7,072 nt of DNA. It comes from Deltaproteobacteria bacterium. Lineage in GTDB: Bacteria > Desulfobacterota > Desulfobacteria > Desulfobacterales > JAFDCJ01. This document shows, piece after piece, positions 1 to 5,657 of this stretch (the first letter of the stretch is position 1; the number at the start of each line of letters is the position of its first letter). The stretch spans positions 1 to 7,072 of the forward strand of contig JAJRVC010000030.1 of assembly GCA_024277475.1 (NCBI GenBank), in the 5' to 3' direction. The notes below the pieces were generated by a model. That model did not search any database. It worked only from the letters and a program-made list of their open reading frames with translations, and was not told the DNA's origin. The position numbers and the translations under genes were made by a program.

Positions 1-432
1 AACAGCGTCAAAGCTTCTCAACGAAGCCAGGATGGGCTGCCGGGTGGCGGAAATGACTCCCGACTGCCGTAGATTAAAAGCTCCCTGGCCCATGAAATTT
101 CCTAGATAAGTTCCGGCCAACAGACCAATGAGCAAGTATGCGGCCATCGCCAGCGGTGAGGGAAGAAATTGAAAAGCCTGCCGCAGCTTTGGAAACAAAC
201 GGCGATCATTCGATCCGGATATTTTTTTGCGGACTTCGAGATAAAATCCCGGTGCCGGCTGAATATCCGGTAGTTCATCGAGGACCTCCCGGGTGTATTG
301 CAACTCCGCAAACTGTTTACTACATTCCGGGCAGCCTTGAAGGTGTGACCTGATTCGCCCCTGCTCATTTGAGCTCAATTCTTGGTCCTGATAGGCAGAT
401 AGCCTTTTTCTGATGGTGCGGCAATTCATCAT
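1..432 (-). CDS. zf-HC2 membrane anti-sigma factor (3' end cut by window)
   Basis: The reading frame is open from an ATG at 432 to the window edge, giving the first 144 residues. It starts MMNCRTIRKRLSAYQDQELS and continues to the pattern H30-x3-C34-x2-C37, with Cys4 upstream. This is the arrangement of the zinc-binding anti-sigma (ZAS, zf-HC2) domain that holds ECF sigma factors inactive in the cytoplasm. A hydrophobic stretch at about residues 94-113 (AMAAYLLIGLLAGTYLG) looks like a single membrane segment, after which the chain should be periplasmic; the sensor part is mostly beyond the window. An AAAGG about 5 nt before the first ATG serves as ribosome site; a second ATG follows at once at 429. 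It lies 96 bp downstream of the ECF sigma gene on the same strand, the usual sigma/anti-sigma order. The sensed signal cannot be read from what is visible. Confidence 0.85.
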   Translation of the reverse strand, partial: MMNCRTIRKRLSAYQDQELSSNEQGRIRSHLQGCPECSKQFAELQYTREVLDELPDIQPAPGFYLEVRKKISGSNDRRLFPKLRQAFQFLPSPLAMAAYLLIGLLAGTYLGNFMGQGAFNLRQSGVISATRQPILASLRSFDAV

Positions 433-466
433 TGCAACCTTTTGATCCGGATGGATTTAGCTAGTT

Positions 467-476
467 GCGAATTCGC
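467..476. repeat. Perfect 10-bp palindrome upstream of the anti-sigma gene
   Basis: GCGAATTCGC is a perfect palindrome located 34 bp before the anti-sigma ATG. It could be a protein-binding site or part of a processing hairpin, but a 10-bp palindrome can arise by chance and there is no further support. Confidence 0.3.
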
Positions 477-519
477 TATCGGTTATTCTGGAATCCGCAT
501 TTATGCAGTCTCTATAGTG

Positions 520-532
520 TTAAACAGTTTAA
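520..532. repeat. Perfect 13-bp palindrome at the sigma gene stop codon
   Basis: TTAAACAGTTTAA reads the same on both strands apart from its central base and covers the sigma gene stop codon. With a second palindrome at 467-476 it is the only structure I see in the 96 bp between sigma and anti-sigma genes. It has no following T run, so it is not a convincing terminator. Function unknown. Confidence 0.4.
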
Positions 533-1149
533 TGTCGAAAAACCTGCGGTTTTTTTTCCAGGGAAGACAGTTTTTTTAAAATATTTTTTTTTGCCCTGAT
601 AAGCAAGGAATCCACAGCCGCGACGGAACGGCCCATAATCCAGGCAATTTCCTGATAAGATAGATTGTCATAGGTCTTCAGGATAAGTGCCATTCTCTGG
701 TTGTCCGGCAATTGCCGGAGGGCATTCAAAATCCGGTGTTTCCGTTCTGCCGCCAACAGGAGATCCTCCGGCGATGAGACCTTCTCAGCATGCTCGATTG
801 TGGATTCATTCACCGAATGCTTTTCTTCCTGCCGCGCAAAGGGGACCATGAACAATTTCTTTATTCGATCGGATTTATGTTTATTGATGCAAAGGTTGGC
901 GACAATGCGATATAGCCAGGCCGTGAATTTGGCAGTGGGTTTATAGGTCGCAGCCGATTGCCAGACCCTTAAAAATACCTCCTGGGTCAGATCTTCGGCC
1001 TGGCTGCGTTCTCCAATGAAACGATAGATAAAATTCAGCACTGAACGCTGATGATGTCGTACCAGCAGTTCAAAGGCATACCGGTCTCCCGCACCTATCC
1101 TGGTCATAAGTTCTTCACTTGATGTCTCTTTATCTATCTGATTTCGCAT
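529..1149 (-). CDS. ECF-type RNA polymerase sigma factor (sigma-70 family)
   Basis: The protein has the two-domain ECF layout. Numbered from the ATG at 1149 (206 residues), region 2 spans about 26-93 with the core-binding signature AEDLTQEVFLRVWQ and the WLYRIVANLCIN promoter-melting helix. Region 4 spans about 137-195 with the helix-turn-helix LSYQEIAWIMGRSVAAVDSL and the RAKKNILKKL end. There is no extra C-terminal domain. It would direct RNA polymerase to a small stress regulon and be held by the anti-sigma factor encoded just downstream. Start choice is uncertain. The frame stays open to a GTG at 1194 (221 residues), but neither start has a clear Shine-Dalgarno; the ATG places SSEELMTRIGAGD where ECF proteins usually begin. 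The gene sits 121 bp after the half-permease pair (76 bp with the GTG start) on the same strand, so it could be read through from there or have its own promoter; I saw no convincing one. Its tract is more AT-rich than arsA. Confidence 0.9.
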   Translation of the reverse strand: MRNQIDKETSSEELMTRIGAGDRYAFELLVRHHQRSVLNFIYRFIGERSQAEDLTQEVFLRVWQSAATYKPTAKFTAWLYRIVANLCINKHKSDRIKKLFMVPFARQEEKHSVNESTIEHAEKVSSPEDLLLAAERKHRILNALRQLPDNQRMALILKTYDNLSYQEIAWIMGRSVAAVDSLLIRAKKNILKKLSSLEKKPQVFRH

Positions 1150-1270
1150 TGGGTTGCTTAGATCTGAGATTTTTTCTCTCCAAAGCGGAGCCACGACAGT
1201 TCATGTCAACTAAATTTCGACATTCAAGCAGTGTGAGGTGACTAACTGTGAAAACCGATGGAGGATATTC

Positions 1271-1786
1271 CTATTTTCCTTCAGTTAGGCGATACTGTTT
1301 TTTCTCCAGGAAGTTTCCCAGCAACATGGAACTGACGATAACCAGCGGTAAGGATACCGTCAGCCGGACAATGGAAAATTTGACTCCCAAAAAGGAAGCT
1401 TCAAATATCGTCATCGGAATGCGGCAGATCGCGGCAGCGGCGATGTAGCTGAAAATGACACCCAGTCTGGCACCTTTACGGTAAAGGGAATAGGCCACGG
1501 GAAATGCTACATACAGGCCGCCGACGGTGGTGCCCGCGAGCACAAAAGACCAAAGATAACCTCGGATGCCCGCTTCGGTTCCCAGATGTTTTTCAACGGT
1601 TTCCCTTTTCACCCACACTTCGAAAAGGCCAATCAACACAAAGGCACAGGGCAGAATTTTGAGCATCTCGATCGAAAATAGGATGAAATTTCGGCCGATT
1701 TTCACCCCCGGCGCAAACCCCCAAAGGAAAGATGCCCCCAAAAACCCGAAATAACCAAAAATAAGCAGCATTTTACCGTGTTTCAT
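1271..1786 (-). CDS. Half-size DUF318/ArsP-type permease, second subunit
   Basis: This 171-residue, very hydrophobic protein has about five membrane segments (roughly 6-23, 43-57, 78-99, 107-127, 137-158) and a basic C-terminal tail. Its core resembles one repeat of the PF03773 permeases (ArsP/YraQ/DUF318 group): a KILPCAFVLIGLFE segment, then a glycine-rich AGTTVGGLYVAFPVAYSLYRKG motif, then the AAAAICRIPMTIFEA helix. Full-length family members are usually over 300 residues with two such repeats, so this is one half. It aligns by eye with the gene just upstream (shared KILP, then FxxxPxxxxLxxKG). Its ATG overlaps the upstream stop by one base (TAATG), a tight translational coupling that suggests a heterodimer with equal subunits. 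Cys47 and Cys121 lie in predicted membrane helices and could touch a thiophilic substrate. Related full-length proteins export organoarsenicals or metals; the substrate here is unknown. Confidence 0.75.
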   Translation of the reverse strand: MKHGKMLLIFGYFGFLGASFLWGFAPGVKIGRNFILFSIEMLKILPCAFVLIGLFEVWVKRETVEKHLGTEAGIRGYLWSFVLAGTTVGGLYVAFPVAYSLYRKGARLGVIFSYIAAAAICRIPMTIFEASFLGVKFSIVRLTVSLPLVIVSSMLLGNFLEKKQYRLTEGK

Positions 1787-2268
1787 TAAAAAACCTCGCC
1801 GAAGAACAGACCGGTCCCCAGCGCGACCACCAGGGCAATCGCAAAACTGATCAGGTTACGGACCAGGGTGACTTTGGCCCCCAGGTAAGCCTTTTCTACC
1901 GGATAAGTCAGCACTCCCACCATCATCAAGGTCGTGCTGAAAGCCGAAACCACCATGTAAGTCACGCCTTTTTGCAGCAGGATACCGCATAGCGGATAGG
2001 CGATAAAGCCGGGCATCAACACAGCGGACCCCAAGACGGCACCGATCAGTACACCAAGATACCGGTTGTTGCCGCCGAGATAGGTCGATATGAGTTCCTC
2101 CGGAATTAGAAACAGCACCACGGACACCAGGATGAGCATGGTGAGAAAGGCCGGCAGGATTTTAACCAACCGCTTATAGGCGATGCGAAACGCCTTAAAG
2201 GTTTTTTCGCGGCTGATTATAAGGGAAATGAGAGCTGCGGCAGCGGTGGCGGCATAAAAATAATACAT
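1786..2268 (-). CDS. Half-size DUF318/ArsP-type permease, first subunit
   Basis: Starting at the ATG at 2268, the protein is 160 residues with about five membrane segments (roughly 4-19, 38-56, 70-93, 102-122, 133-156). The motif GSAVLMPGFIAYPLCGILLQKG at about 80-101 resembles the conserved loop of PF03773 permeases, and the preceding RLVKILPAFLTMLILV matches the equivalent segment of the next gene. The frame is open to an ATG at 2298, but the start at 2268 is preferred because an AAGGAAG ribosome site (2274-2280) lies 5 nt before it and the protein then begins directly at the first membrane helix. Its TAA stop overlaps the ATG of the second half-permease. I infer that the two products form one transporter in the inner membrane. 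Cys94 is the only cysteine. The nearest upstream gene on this strand is the left arsR, which may control it; the separating gap holds a palindromic element. Confidence 0.75.
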   Translation of the reverse strand: MYYFYAATAAAALISLIISREKTFKAFRIAYKRLVKILPAFLTMLILVSVVLFLIPEELISTYLGGNNRYLGVLIGAVLGSAVLMPGFIAYPLCGILLQKGVTYMVVSAFSTTLMMVGVLTYPVEKAYLGAKVTLVRNLISFAIALVVALGTGLFFGEVF

Positions 2269-2595
2269 GTAAACTTCCTTCACCCTGAAACCGGGCATGA
2301 TTTTTTTTTAAATCGCAAGGCAGGGCGGTGCCCTAATGTTGTTGCCTTATAATTTTCGGGGATGGTTCTATCTTCGCCCATTGTGTTGGGTTTCGCTGAT
2401 GGCACAAAAATGGCTGGCAACTAGGTTGGTCCGCAAGGCGGAGAAACCCAATCCGCCGGCTGACTCAACCCAACCAACGAATAAGCCGTGGCCGGTGTTA
2501 GAACCAAGCCCTGAAAATACATAAAAAGACAGCCTTAAGCAAATGTCACTGGACCCTCGCTTGCCTCACCACATTGCCGGTCGGGCATCTGGCGG
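2269..2595. other. Gap without a gene between left arsR and half-permeases
   Basis: No open frame here has a protein-like composition with a ribosome site. The main content is the nested palindrome at 2352-2518. A small AGGGC-GGT-GCCCT hairpin sits at about 2322-2334, and the permease ribosome site lies at 2274-2280. I found no promoter close to consensus for the permease pair on the minus strand and no T-tailed terminator after arsR, so read-through from the arsR promoter remains possible. Confidence 0.6.
2352..2518. repeat. Nested, co-axial inverted repeat (MITE-like or structured RNA)
   Basis: The ends 2352-2370 and 2499-2518 are inverted copies matching at 17 of 20 aligned positions, including perfect 8-bp arms TGGTTCTA/TAGAACCA. 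Inside them GTTGGGTT (2385-2392) pairs with AACCCAAC (2467-2474). At the centre TCCGC (2430-2434) pairs with GCGGA (2438-2442), or alternatively GGCGGA (2437-2442) with TCCGCC (2452-2457). All three levels share an axis near 2430-2436, so the whole 167 bp can fold end to end as an imperfect hairpin. That is typical of a miniature inverted-repeat element or other genomic palindromic repeat; a structured leader RNA for the permease genes is the alternative. I see no clear target-site duplication. Confidence 0.6.
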
Positions 2596-2721
2596 TTACT
2601 TTTTTTCCGGTTTACAGGGATGTTCCTGTGTATCCCCATGACATTCCCGGATTTGCTCCGCAGTGCAGTCTTCCGGTTTTCCCTTCAATTTTTCCGGGCG
2701 CTGGCAGCAATCCTGACACAT
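2596..2721 (-). CDS. Possible free cysteine-rich 41-aa peptide, in frame inside arsR
   Basis: An ATG at 2721, in the same frame as the left arsR, is preceded at 8 nt by a near-perfect Shine-Dalgarno, AAAGGAGGTGA (2727-2737). This is the strongest ribosome site in the window. It would make a 41-residue peptide starting MCQDCCQRPEKLKGKPEDC and ending CHGDTQEHPCKPEKK, with six cysteines (2, 5, 6, 19, 27, 36) and two histidines (28, 35): a soluble metal- or thiol-binding composition. I have a general memory of small stand-alone proteins in anaerobes with a similar PEKLKxKPExCTxEQIxECHGD pattern, but cannot verify it here. The sequence allows either a fusion to ArsR, a separately translated peptide, or both. 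The strong internal ribosome site argues that the peptide is at least sometimes made alone. Role unknown; binding the inducing metal is a guess. Confidence 0.5.
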   Translation of the reverse strand: MCQDCCQRPEKLKGKPEDCTAEQIRECHGDTQEHPCKPEKK

Positions 2722-3060
2722 ATCAATCACCTCCTTTCCCCTTTGTTGCTCTAATATTGGAAATGTCCTGAAACAACCCCCTTGTGTTGCCGGTTTTCCG
2801 GCAGCCATCTTTTTCAGATCGTCGGCGATCTGAACCAGCCTATCGGTTCGAACCGCATAGTGGGTCCAGTATCCCCGCTTTTCTCCCTGCACGAACCCGG
2901 CCTTTCTGAGCACTTGCAAGTGCTGAGAAACGGCCGCTTCCGAGATCTTGAGGCGTTTGGCGAGAGCCCCGACACACAAATCATGGCTTAACAAAAGGCT
3001 CAGGATCTTAAAGCGGGTTTCATCGCCAAGGGCTTTAAAATATATCGCAGAAGAGGGCAA
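2596..3060 (-). CDS. ArsR-family repressor with cysteine-rich C-terminal tail
   Basis: This 154-residue protein begins with a winged helix-turn-helix of the ArsR/SmtB type (about 6-72): FKALGDETRFKILSLL, recognition region ISEAAVSQHLQVLRKAGFV, wing GEKRGYWTHYAV. The start is a TTG at 3060, with GGAGG (3065-3069) 4 nt before it; no ATG lies in this part of the frame. The classical arsenite motif is incomplete: DLCVG replaces ELCVC, leaving one cysteine (Cys29) in helix 3. Other cysteines are Cys96 and six in residues 115-149 (CQDCC, then single Cys at 132, 140 and 149). The inducer may therefore be bound differently from the right-hand ArsR. Usual family length is about 100-120 residues, so the tail from residue 114 is extra, and it has its own ribosome site. 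The gene is divergent from the other arsR, has its own promoter and palindromic operator, and may control the half-permeases further along the strand. Confidence 0.88.
   Translation of the reverse strand: MPSSAIYFKALGDETRFKILSLLLSHDLCVGALAKRLKISEAAVSQHLQVLRKAGFVQGEKRGYWTHYAVRTDRLVQIADDLKKMAAGKPATQGGCFRTFPILEQQRGKEVIDMCQDCCQRPEKLKGKPEDCTAEQIRECHGDTQEHPCKPEKK
2727..2737 (-). promoter_or_regulatory. Strong internal Shine-Dalgarno within arsR
   Basis: On the minus strand the bases read AAAGGAGGTGA, nearly the full anti-16S complement, 8 nt before an in-frame ATG. It encodes residues within QRGKEVI of the long ArsR product, so it has a dual coding and ribosome-binding role. Confidence 0.65.
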
Positions 3061-3073
3061 ACAGCCTCCAATC

Positions 3074-3095
3074 TAATTAAGTATTTACTAAATTA
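3074..3095. promoter_or_regulatory. Palindromic operator, probably for the left ArsR
   Basis: TAATTAAGTA-TT-TACTAAATTA is an inverted repeat with 9 of 10 arm positions matching. It directly abuts the -10 box of the left arsR and covers the expected transcription start, as autorepressor operators of ArsR/SmtB proteins do. An AAGTATTAA half-site also lies at 3123-3131. Assignment to this particular ArsR is inferred from position. Confidence 0.6.
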
Positions 3096-3124
3096 TTTAT
3101 AAAAAAGCTAAAATGGTTTGTCAA
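3096..3124 (-). promoter_or_regulatory. Sigma-70 promoter of the left arsR
   Basis: On the minus strand TTGACA (3119-3124, a perfect -35) is followed after 17 bp by TATAAA (3096-3101, five of six -10 bases). Transcription should begin near 3089, about 30 nt before the TTG start. A 22-bp palindrome lies immediately downstream of the -10, well placed for repression. Confidence 0.75.
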
Positions 3125-3146
3125 GTATTAATTTTACGTGAAGGTA

Positions 3147-3175
3147 TTGACAGCCCGCATCAACATTGCTATGTT
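3147..3175 (+). promoter_or_regulatory. Sigma-70 promoter of the right ars operon
   Basis: TTGACA (3147-3152) is followed after exactly 17 bp by TATGTT (3170-3175, four of six -10 bases). Transcription would start near 3182, about 22 nt before the arsR ATG. This also argues that arsR starts at 3204 and not at the in-frame GTG at 3138, which lies upstream of the promoter. Confidence 0.7.
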
Positions 3176-3190
3176 TCGTCATATAACGAA
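3175..3190. promoter_or_regulatory. Palindromic operator of the right arsR operon
   Basis: TTCGT-CATATA-ACGAA is an inverted repeat with seven of eight base pairs matching, centred between 3182 and 3183. It overlaps the last base of the -10 and the predicted start of transcription. The TTCG...CGAA form is what I would expect of an arsenite-type ArsR site, and it differs from the AGTA...TACT site across the intergenic region. Function is inferred from position and symmetry. Confidence 0.6.
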
Positions 3191-3203
3191 TTATGGAGGG
3201 CCC

Positions 3204-3557
3204 ATGTTAGCATTCATGAACATCACCAAGGCCCTGGCCGATGAGAACCGCGTGCGGGCCCTGCTGGCCCTGGAAGCACAGGAGCTTTGCGTCTGCCAGC
3301 TTATCGAGTTGCTCGAACTGGCGCCTTCAACAGTGTCCAAACACATGTCCGTTCTCAGGCAGGCGCGTCTGGTGGATGGCCGTAAAGACGGCCGCTGGAT
3401 GTATTACCGTTTAGCAGGCGACCAGGCTTCTGCGGACATAAAAGAAGCTCTAAAATGGGTATGCCGATCACTGGCTAATGATCCCCAGGTCCGGAAAGAC
3501 GCCGGGCGGTTGAAGGAAATTTTAAAGATTGATCCCAAAGAACTGTGCCGGGCATAA
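3204..3557 (+). CDS. arsR: Arsenite-responsive ArsR repressor
   Basis: The 117-residue product is a compact ArsR/SmtB winged-helix repressor. It has the typical FMNITKALADENRVRALLAL first helices, the metal site ELCVCQL with Cys29 and Cys31 at the start of the recognition region, the helix-turn-helix LAPSTVSKHMSVLRQARLV and the wing GRKDGRWMYYRL. In the family, As(III) or Sb(III) binding to these cysteines releases the repressor from DNA. The ATG at 3204 is chosen because GGAGGG (3195-3200) lies just before it and because the promoter at 3147-3175 falls upstream; an ATG at 3216 is less well spaced. It is the first gene of the arsR-arsD-arsA(-acr3) operon, with 33 bp before arsD, and should repress its own transcription through the palindrome at 3175-3190. 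Confidence 0.93.
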   Translation: MLAFMNITKALADENRVRALLALEAQELCVCQLIELLELAPSTVSKHMSVLRQARLVDGRKDGRWMYYRLAGDQASADIKEALKWVCRSLANDPQVRKDAGRLKEILKIDPKELCRA

Positions 3558-3590
3558 AACATTATAAACTCTATCCGAAGGAGCGGAACA

Positions 3591-3917
3591 ATGATTCAAA
3601 AGCTGGAAGTCTACGATCCGCCGATGTGTTGTGATACAGGGGTTTGCGGACCCTTTGTCGATATGGCATTGGTACATTTTGCCGCGGACATTGATTGGCT
3701 TATGGCAAAGGGGGTAAAGGTGGATCGTTACAACCTGACCCGGCAGCCGGATGCTTTTGTCGGCAACAGACTTTTGGTAGAAGCCATGCAAAAAGAGGGT
3801 ACCGAGTGTCTACCCATCATCATTGCCGATGGAAAAATCGTATCACAGGGACGCTATCCGGAACGTGAGGTGTTGGCGCGCATCGCCGGCCTGTGGAACA
3901 AGCAGGAGTTAACATAG
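3591..3917 (+). CDS. arsD: ArsD arsenite metallochaperone
   Basis: The 108-residue protein opens with LEVYDPPMCCDTGVCGP. Cys13, Cys14 and Cys19 correspond to the Cys12/13/18 triad that binds As(III) in characterised ArsD. The thioredoxin-like fold is suggested by the following IDWLMAKGVKVDRYNL and TECLPIIIADGKIVSQGRYP segments, the latter including a proline after Cys73. ArsD carries trivalent arsenic or antimony from cytosolic thiols to ArsA and raises its ATPase affinity for the metalloid. The extra vicinal C-terminal cysteine pairs known from some plasmid ArsD proteins are absent, as in many shorter members. A GAAGGAG ribosome site precedes the ATG. Its TAG stop directly abuts the arsA ATG, so chaperone and ATPase are translationally linked. 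Confidence 0.95.
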   Translation: MIQKLEVYDPPMCCDTGVCGPFVDMALVHFAADIDWLMAKGVKVDRYNLTRQPDAFVGNRLLVEAMQKEGTECLPIIIADGKIVSQGRYPEREVLARIAGLWNKQELT

Positions 3918-5657
3918 ATGAATCTATTAGAAAATGCCACGCACAATCTTTTTTTCACCGGTAAAGGTGGTGTCGGTAAAACGACCATCTCCGCGGCCAC
4001 CGCTATTGCCTTAGCCGATAAGGGCCGGCGGGTTCTTCTGGTCAGTACCGATCCGGCATCGAACCTGCAGGAGGTGCTTGGTACCCCGGTCAGTTCACAG
4101 ACTCGGCAAGTGTCGGCTGTTGACGGCCTTTTTGCAGTCAATGTGGATCCCAAAGCGGCAGCCCGCGCCTACCGCGAACGCGTGGTGGGACCTTACCGGG
4201 GTGTCTTGCCTGAGGCGGCGGTGGCCCAAATGGAGGAGCAGCTTTCCGGGGCCTGTACCTTAGAAGTCGCCGCCTTTGACGAGTTTGCACGGCTGCTTGG
4301 CGACCCGCAGGCTTCAGACGGGTTCGATCACGTTATTTTCGACACGGCCCCTACGGGCCATACGTTACGATTGCTGGAGTTGCCGGCCGCCTGGAGCGAT
4401 TTTTTGCAAAACAATCAAAGCGGTACCTCCTGCCTGGGGCCCCTTTCCACCCTGCAGGCCCAGCGTAAACTTTATGCGCTAACCCGAAAAGCTCTAACCG
4501 ATCATGAAAAAACAACGCTGGTGGTCGTCAGCCGCCCGGAAGCCGGTGCGCTGGCCGAAGCCGCCCGAACCGCTTCCGAGTTGAAGGCCCAGAAGATTTT
4601 AAATCAGCAACTGATCATCAACGGTGTTTTTACCGCCCGGGACGAAAGCGATGCAGCGGCGACGGCCCTATCCGAAAGAGGCCGGAATGCGCTGAAAGCT
4701 ATGCCGGCTTCCCTGTCGGCACTTCCACGCAGCGATATCCCGCTGCGCCCTTTCAACATGATTGGCATCAACGCCTTGCGAGGCGTTTTCAAAAAGGAGA
4801 TCGAATTCTCCGGCATTGCCCCGGCACCGTCCGATCACGATGAAAGGGGGAATGCGGTCGCCGCCCTGTCCGCCCTTTTGCCGGAGCTGAATGCCGCGGG
4901 TCGGGGGGTAATCATGACTATGGGCAAAGGGGGCGTCGGCAAGACAACCCTGGCCGCTATCCTTGCCGTCCGGCTGGCTTCAGAAGGGCACAACGTGCAT
5001 CTGACTACCACCGACCCTGCCGCCCATGTCGCCCGGGCAATTGGCAAGCCCGTCAGGGGTCTGCGGGTCAGTTGCATCGATCCGCAGGTCGAAATCCAGG
5101 CTTACACGCAAAAGGTGATGGAGACGGCAGGCCGGGATCTGGACGAACAGGGGCGCGCCCTGCTGGCGGAGGATTTGCGTTCGCCCTGCACCGAGGAGAT
5201 TGCCGTCTTCCGGGCCTTTGCCGGGGCGGTCTCTGAGGGGACAGAGGGCTTTGTGGTGATTGACACCGCCCCCACGGGCCACACGTTGTTGCTGCTGGAT
5301 ACCACCGCGGCCTATCACCGCCAGATATCCCGCTCGATGAGCGATATCCCGGATTCCGTGCGCAAGCTGCTTCCCCGTTTGCGGGATCCTGAATTTACCA
5401 AGATACTGCTTGTGACGTTACCGGAGGCCACTCCCGTCCATGAGGCGGCTGTGCTTGCAAAAGATCTGCACAGAGCCGGTATCGAGCCTTTTGCCTGGGT
5501 GATCAATCAAAGCCTCACATCGGTTGCGGTCAGCGATCCGATCCTGGTGGGCAGGCAGGCCCAGGAAAGCCGGTATATCGATGAGGTTTGCCAAATTGCC
5601 GGGCGGGCATTTTTAGTGCCCTGGATGGCGGCACCGTTAGAAGCTGCGAAACTATAG
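3918..5657 (+). CDS. arsA: ArsA arsenite-stimulated ATPase (two-domain)
   Basis: The full-length 579-residue protein has two homologous nucleotide-binding halves. The A1 half has a deviant Walker A loop GKGGVGKTT at 15-23, STDPAS at 43-48 and DTAPTGHTL at 142-150. The A2 half has GKGGVGKTT at 336-344, TTDPAAH at 364-370 and DTAPTGHTL at 449-457. A linker of about 30 residues (near 296-330) joins them. The three metal-site cysteines of the E. coli enzyme (113, 172, 422) are all present at 113, 172 and 424 (GACTLE, TSCLGP, SPCTEE), so the allosteric As(III)/Sb(III) site should work. It receives metalloid from ArsD and is expected to energise the membrane permease. An AGGAG about 12 nt upstream lies inside arsD, and the ATG directly follows the arsD stop. 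The gene is clearly GC-richer than the left-arm genes. It shows no frameshift or missing key residue. Confidence 0.97.
   Translation: MNLLENATHNLFFTGKGGVGKTTISAATAIALADKGRRVLLVSTDPASNLQEVLGTPVSSQTRQVSAVDGLFAVNVDPKAAARAYRERVVGPYRGVLPEAAVAQMEEQLSGACTLEVAAFDEFARLLGDPQASDGFDHVIFDTAPTGHTLRLLELPAAWSDFLQNNQSGTSCLGPLSTLQAQRKLYALTRKALTDHEKTTLVVVSRPEAGALAEAARTASELKAQKILNQQLIINGVFTARDESDAAATALSERGRNALKAMPASLSALPRSDIPLRPFNMIGINALRGVFKKEIEFSGIAPAPSDHDERGNAVAALSALLPELNAAGRGVIMTMGKGGVGKTTLAAILAVRLASEGHNVHLTTTDPAAHVARAIGKPVRGLRVSCIDPQVEIQAYTQKVMETAGRDLDEQGRALLAEDLRSPCTEEIAVFRAFAGAVSEGTEGFVVIDTAPTGHTLLLLDTTAAYHRQISRSMSDIPDSVRKLLPRLRDPEFTKILLVTLPEATPVHEAAVLAKDLHRAGIEPFAWVINQSLTSVAVSDPILVGRQAQESRYIDEVCQIAGRAFLVPWMAAPLEAAKL

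Noticed and set aside
2269..2298. An ATG at 2298 as the start of the first half-permease.
   Set aside because: The ATG at 2268 has an AAGGAAG at proper distance and begins directly at the first hydrophobic helix; the extra ten residues overlap that ribosome site.
2336..2524. A 62-codon plus-strand frame between left arsR and the permeases.
   Set aside because: It has no ribosome site and no recognisable composition, and it lies almost entirely within the palindromic element.
3138..3203. An upstream GTG at 3138 as the start of the right arsR.
   Set aside because: It precedes the predicted promoter and operator and has no good ribosome site; the added 22 residues do not resemble an ArsR N-terminus.
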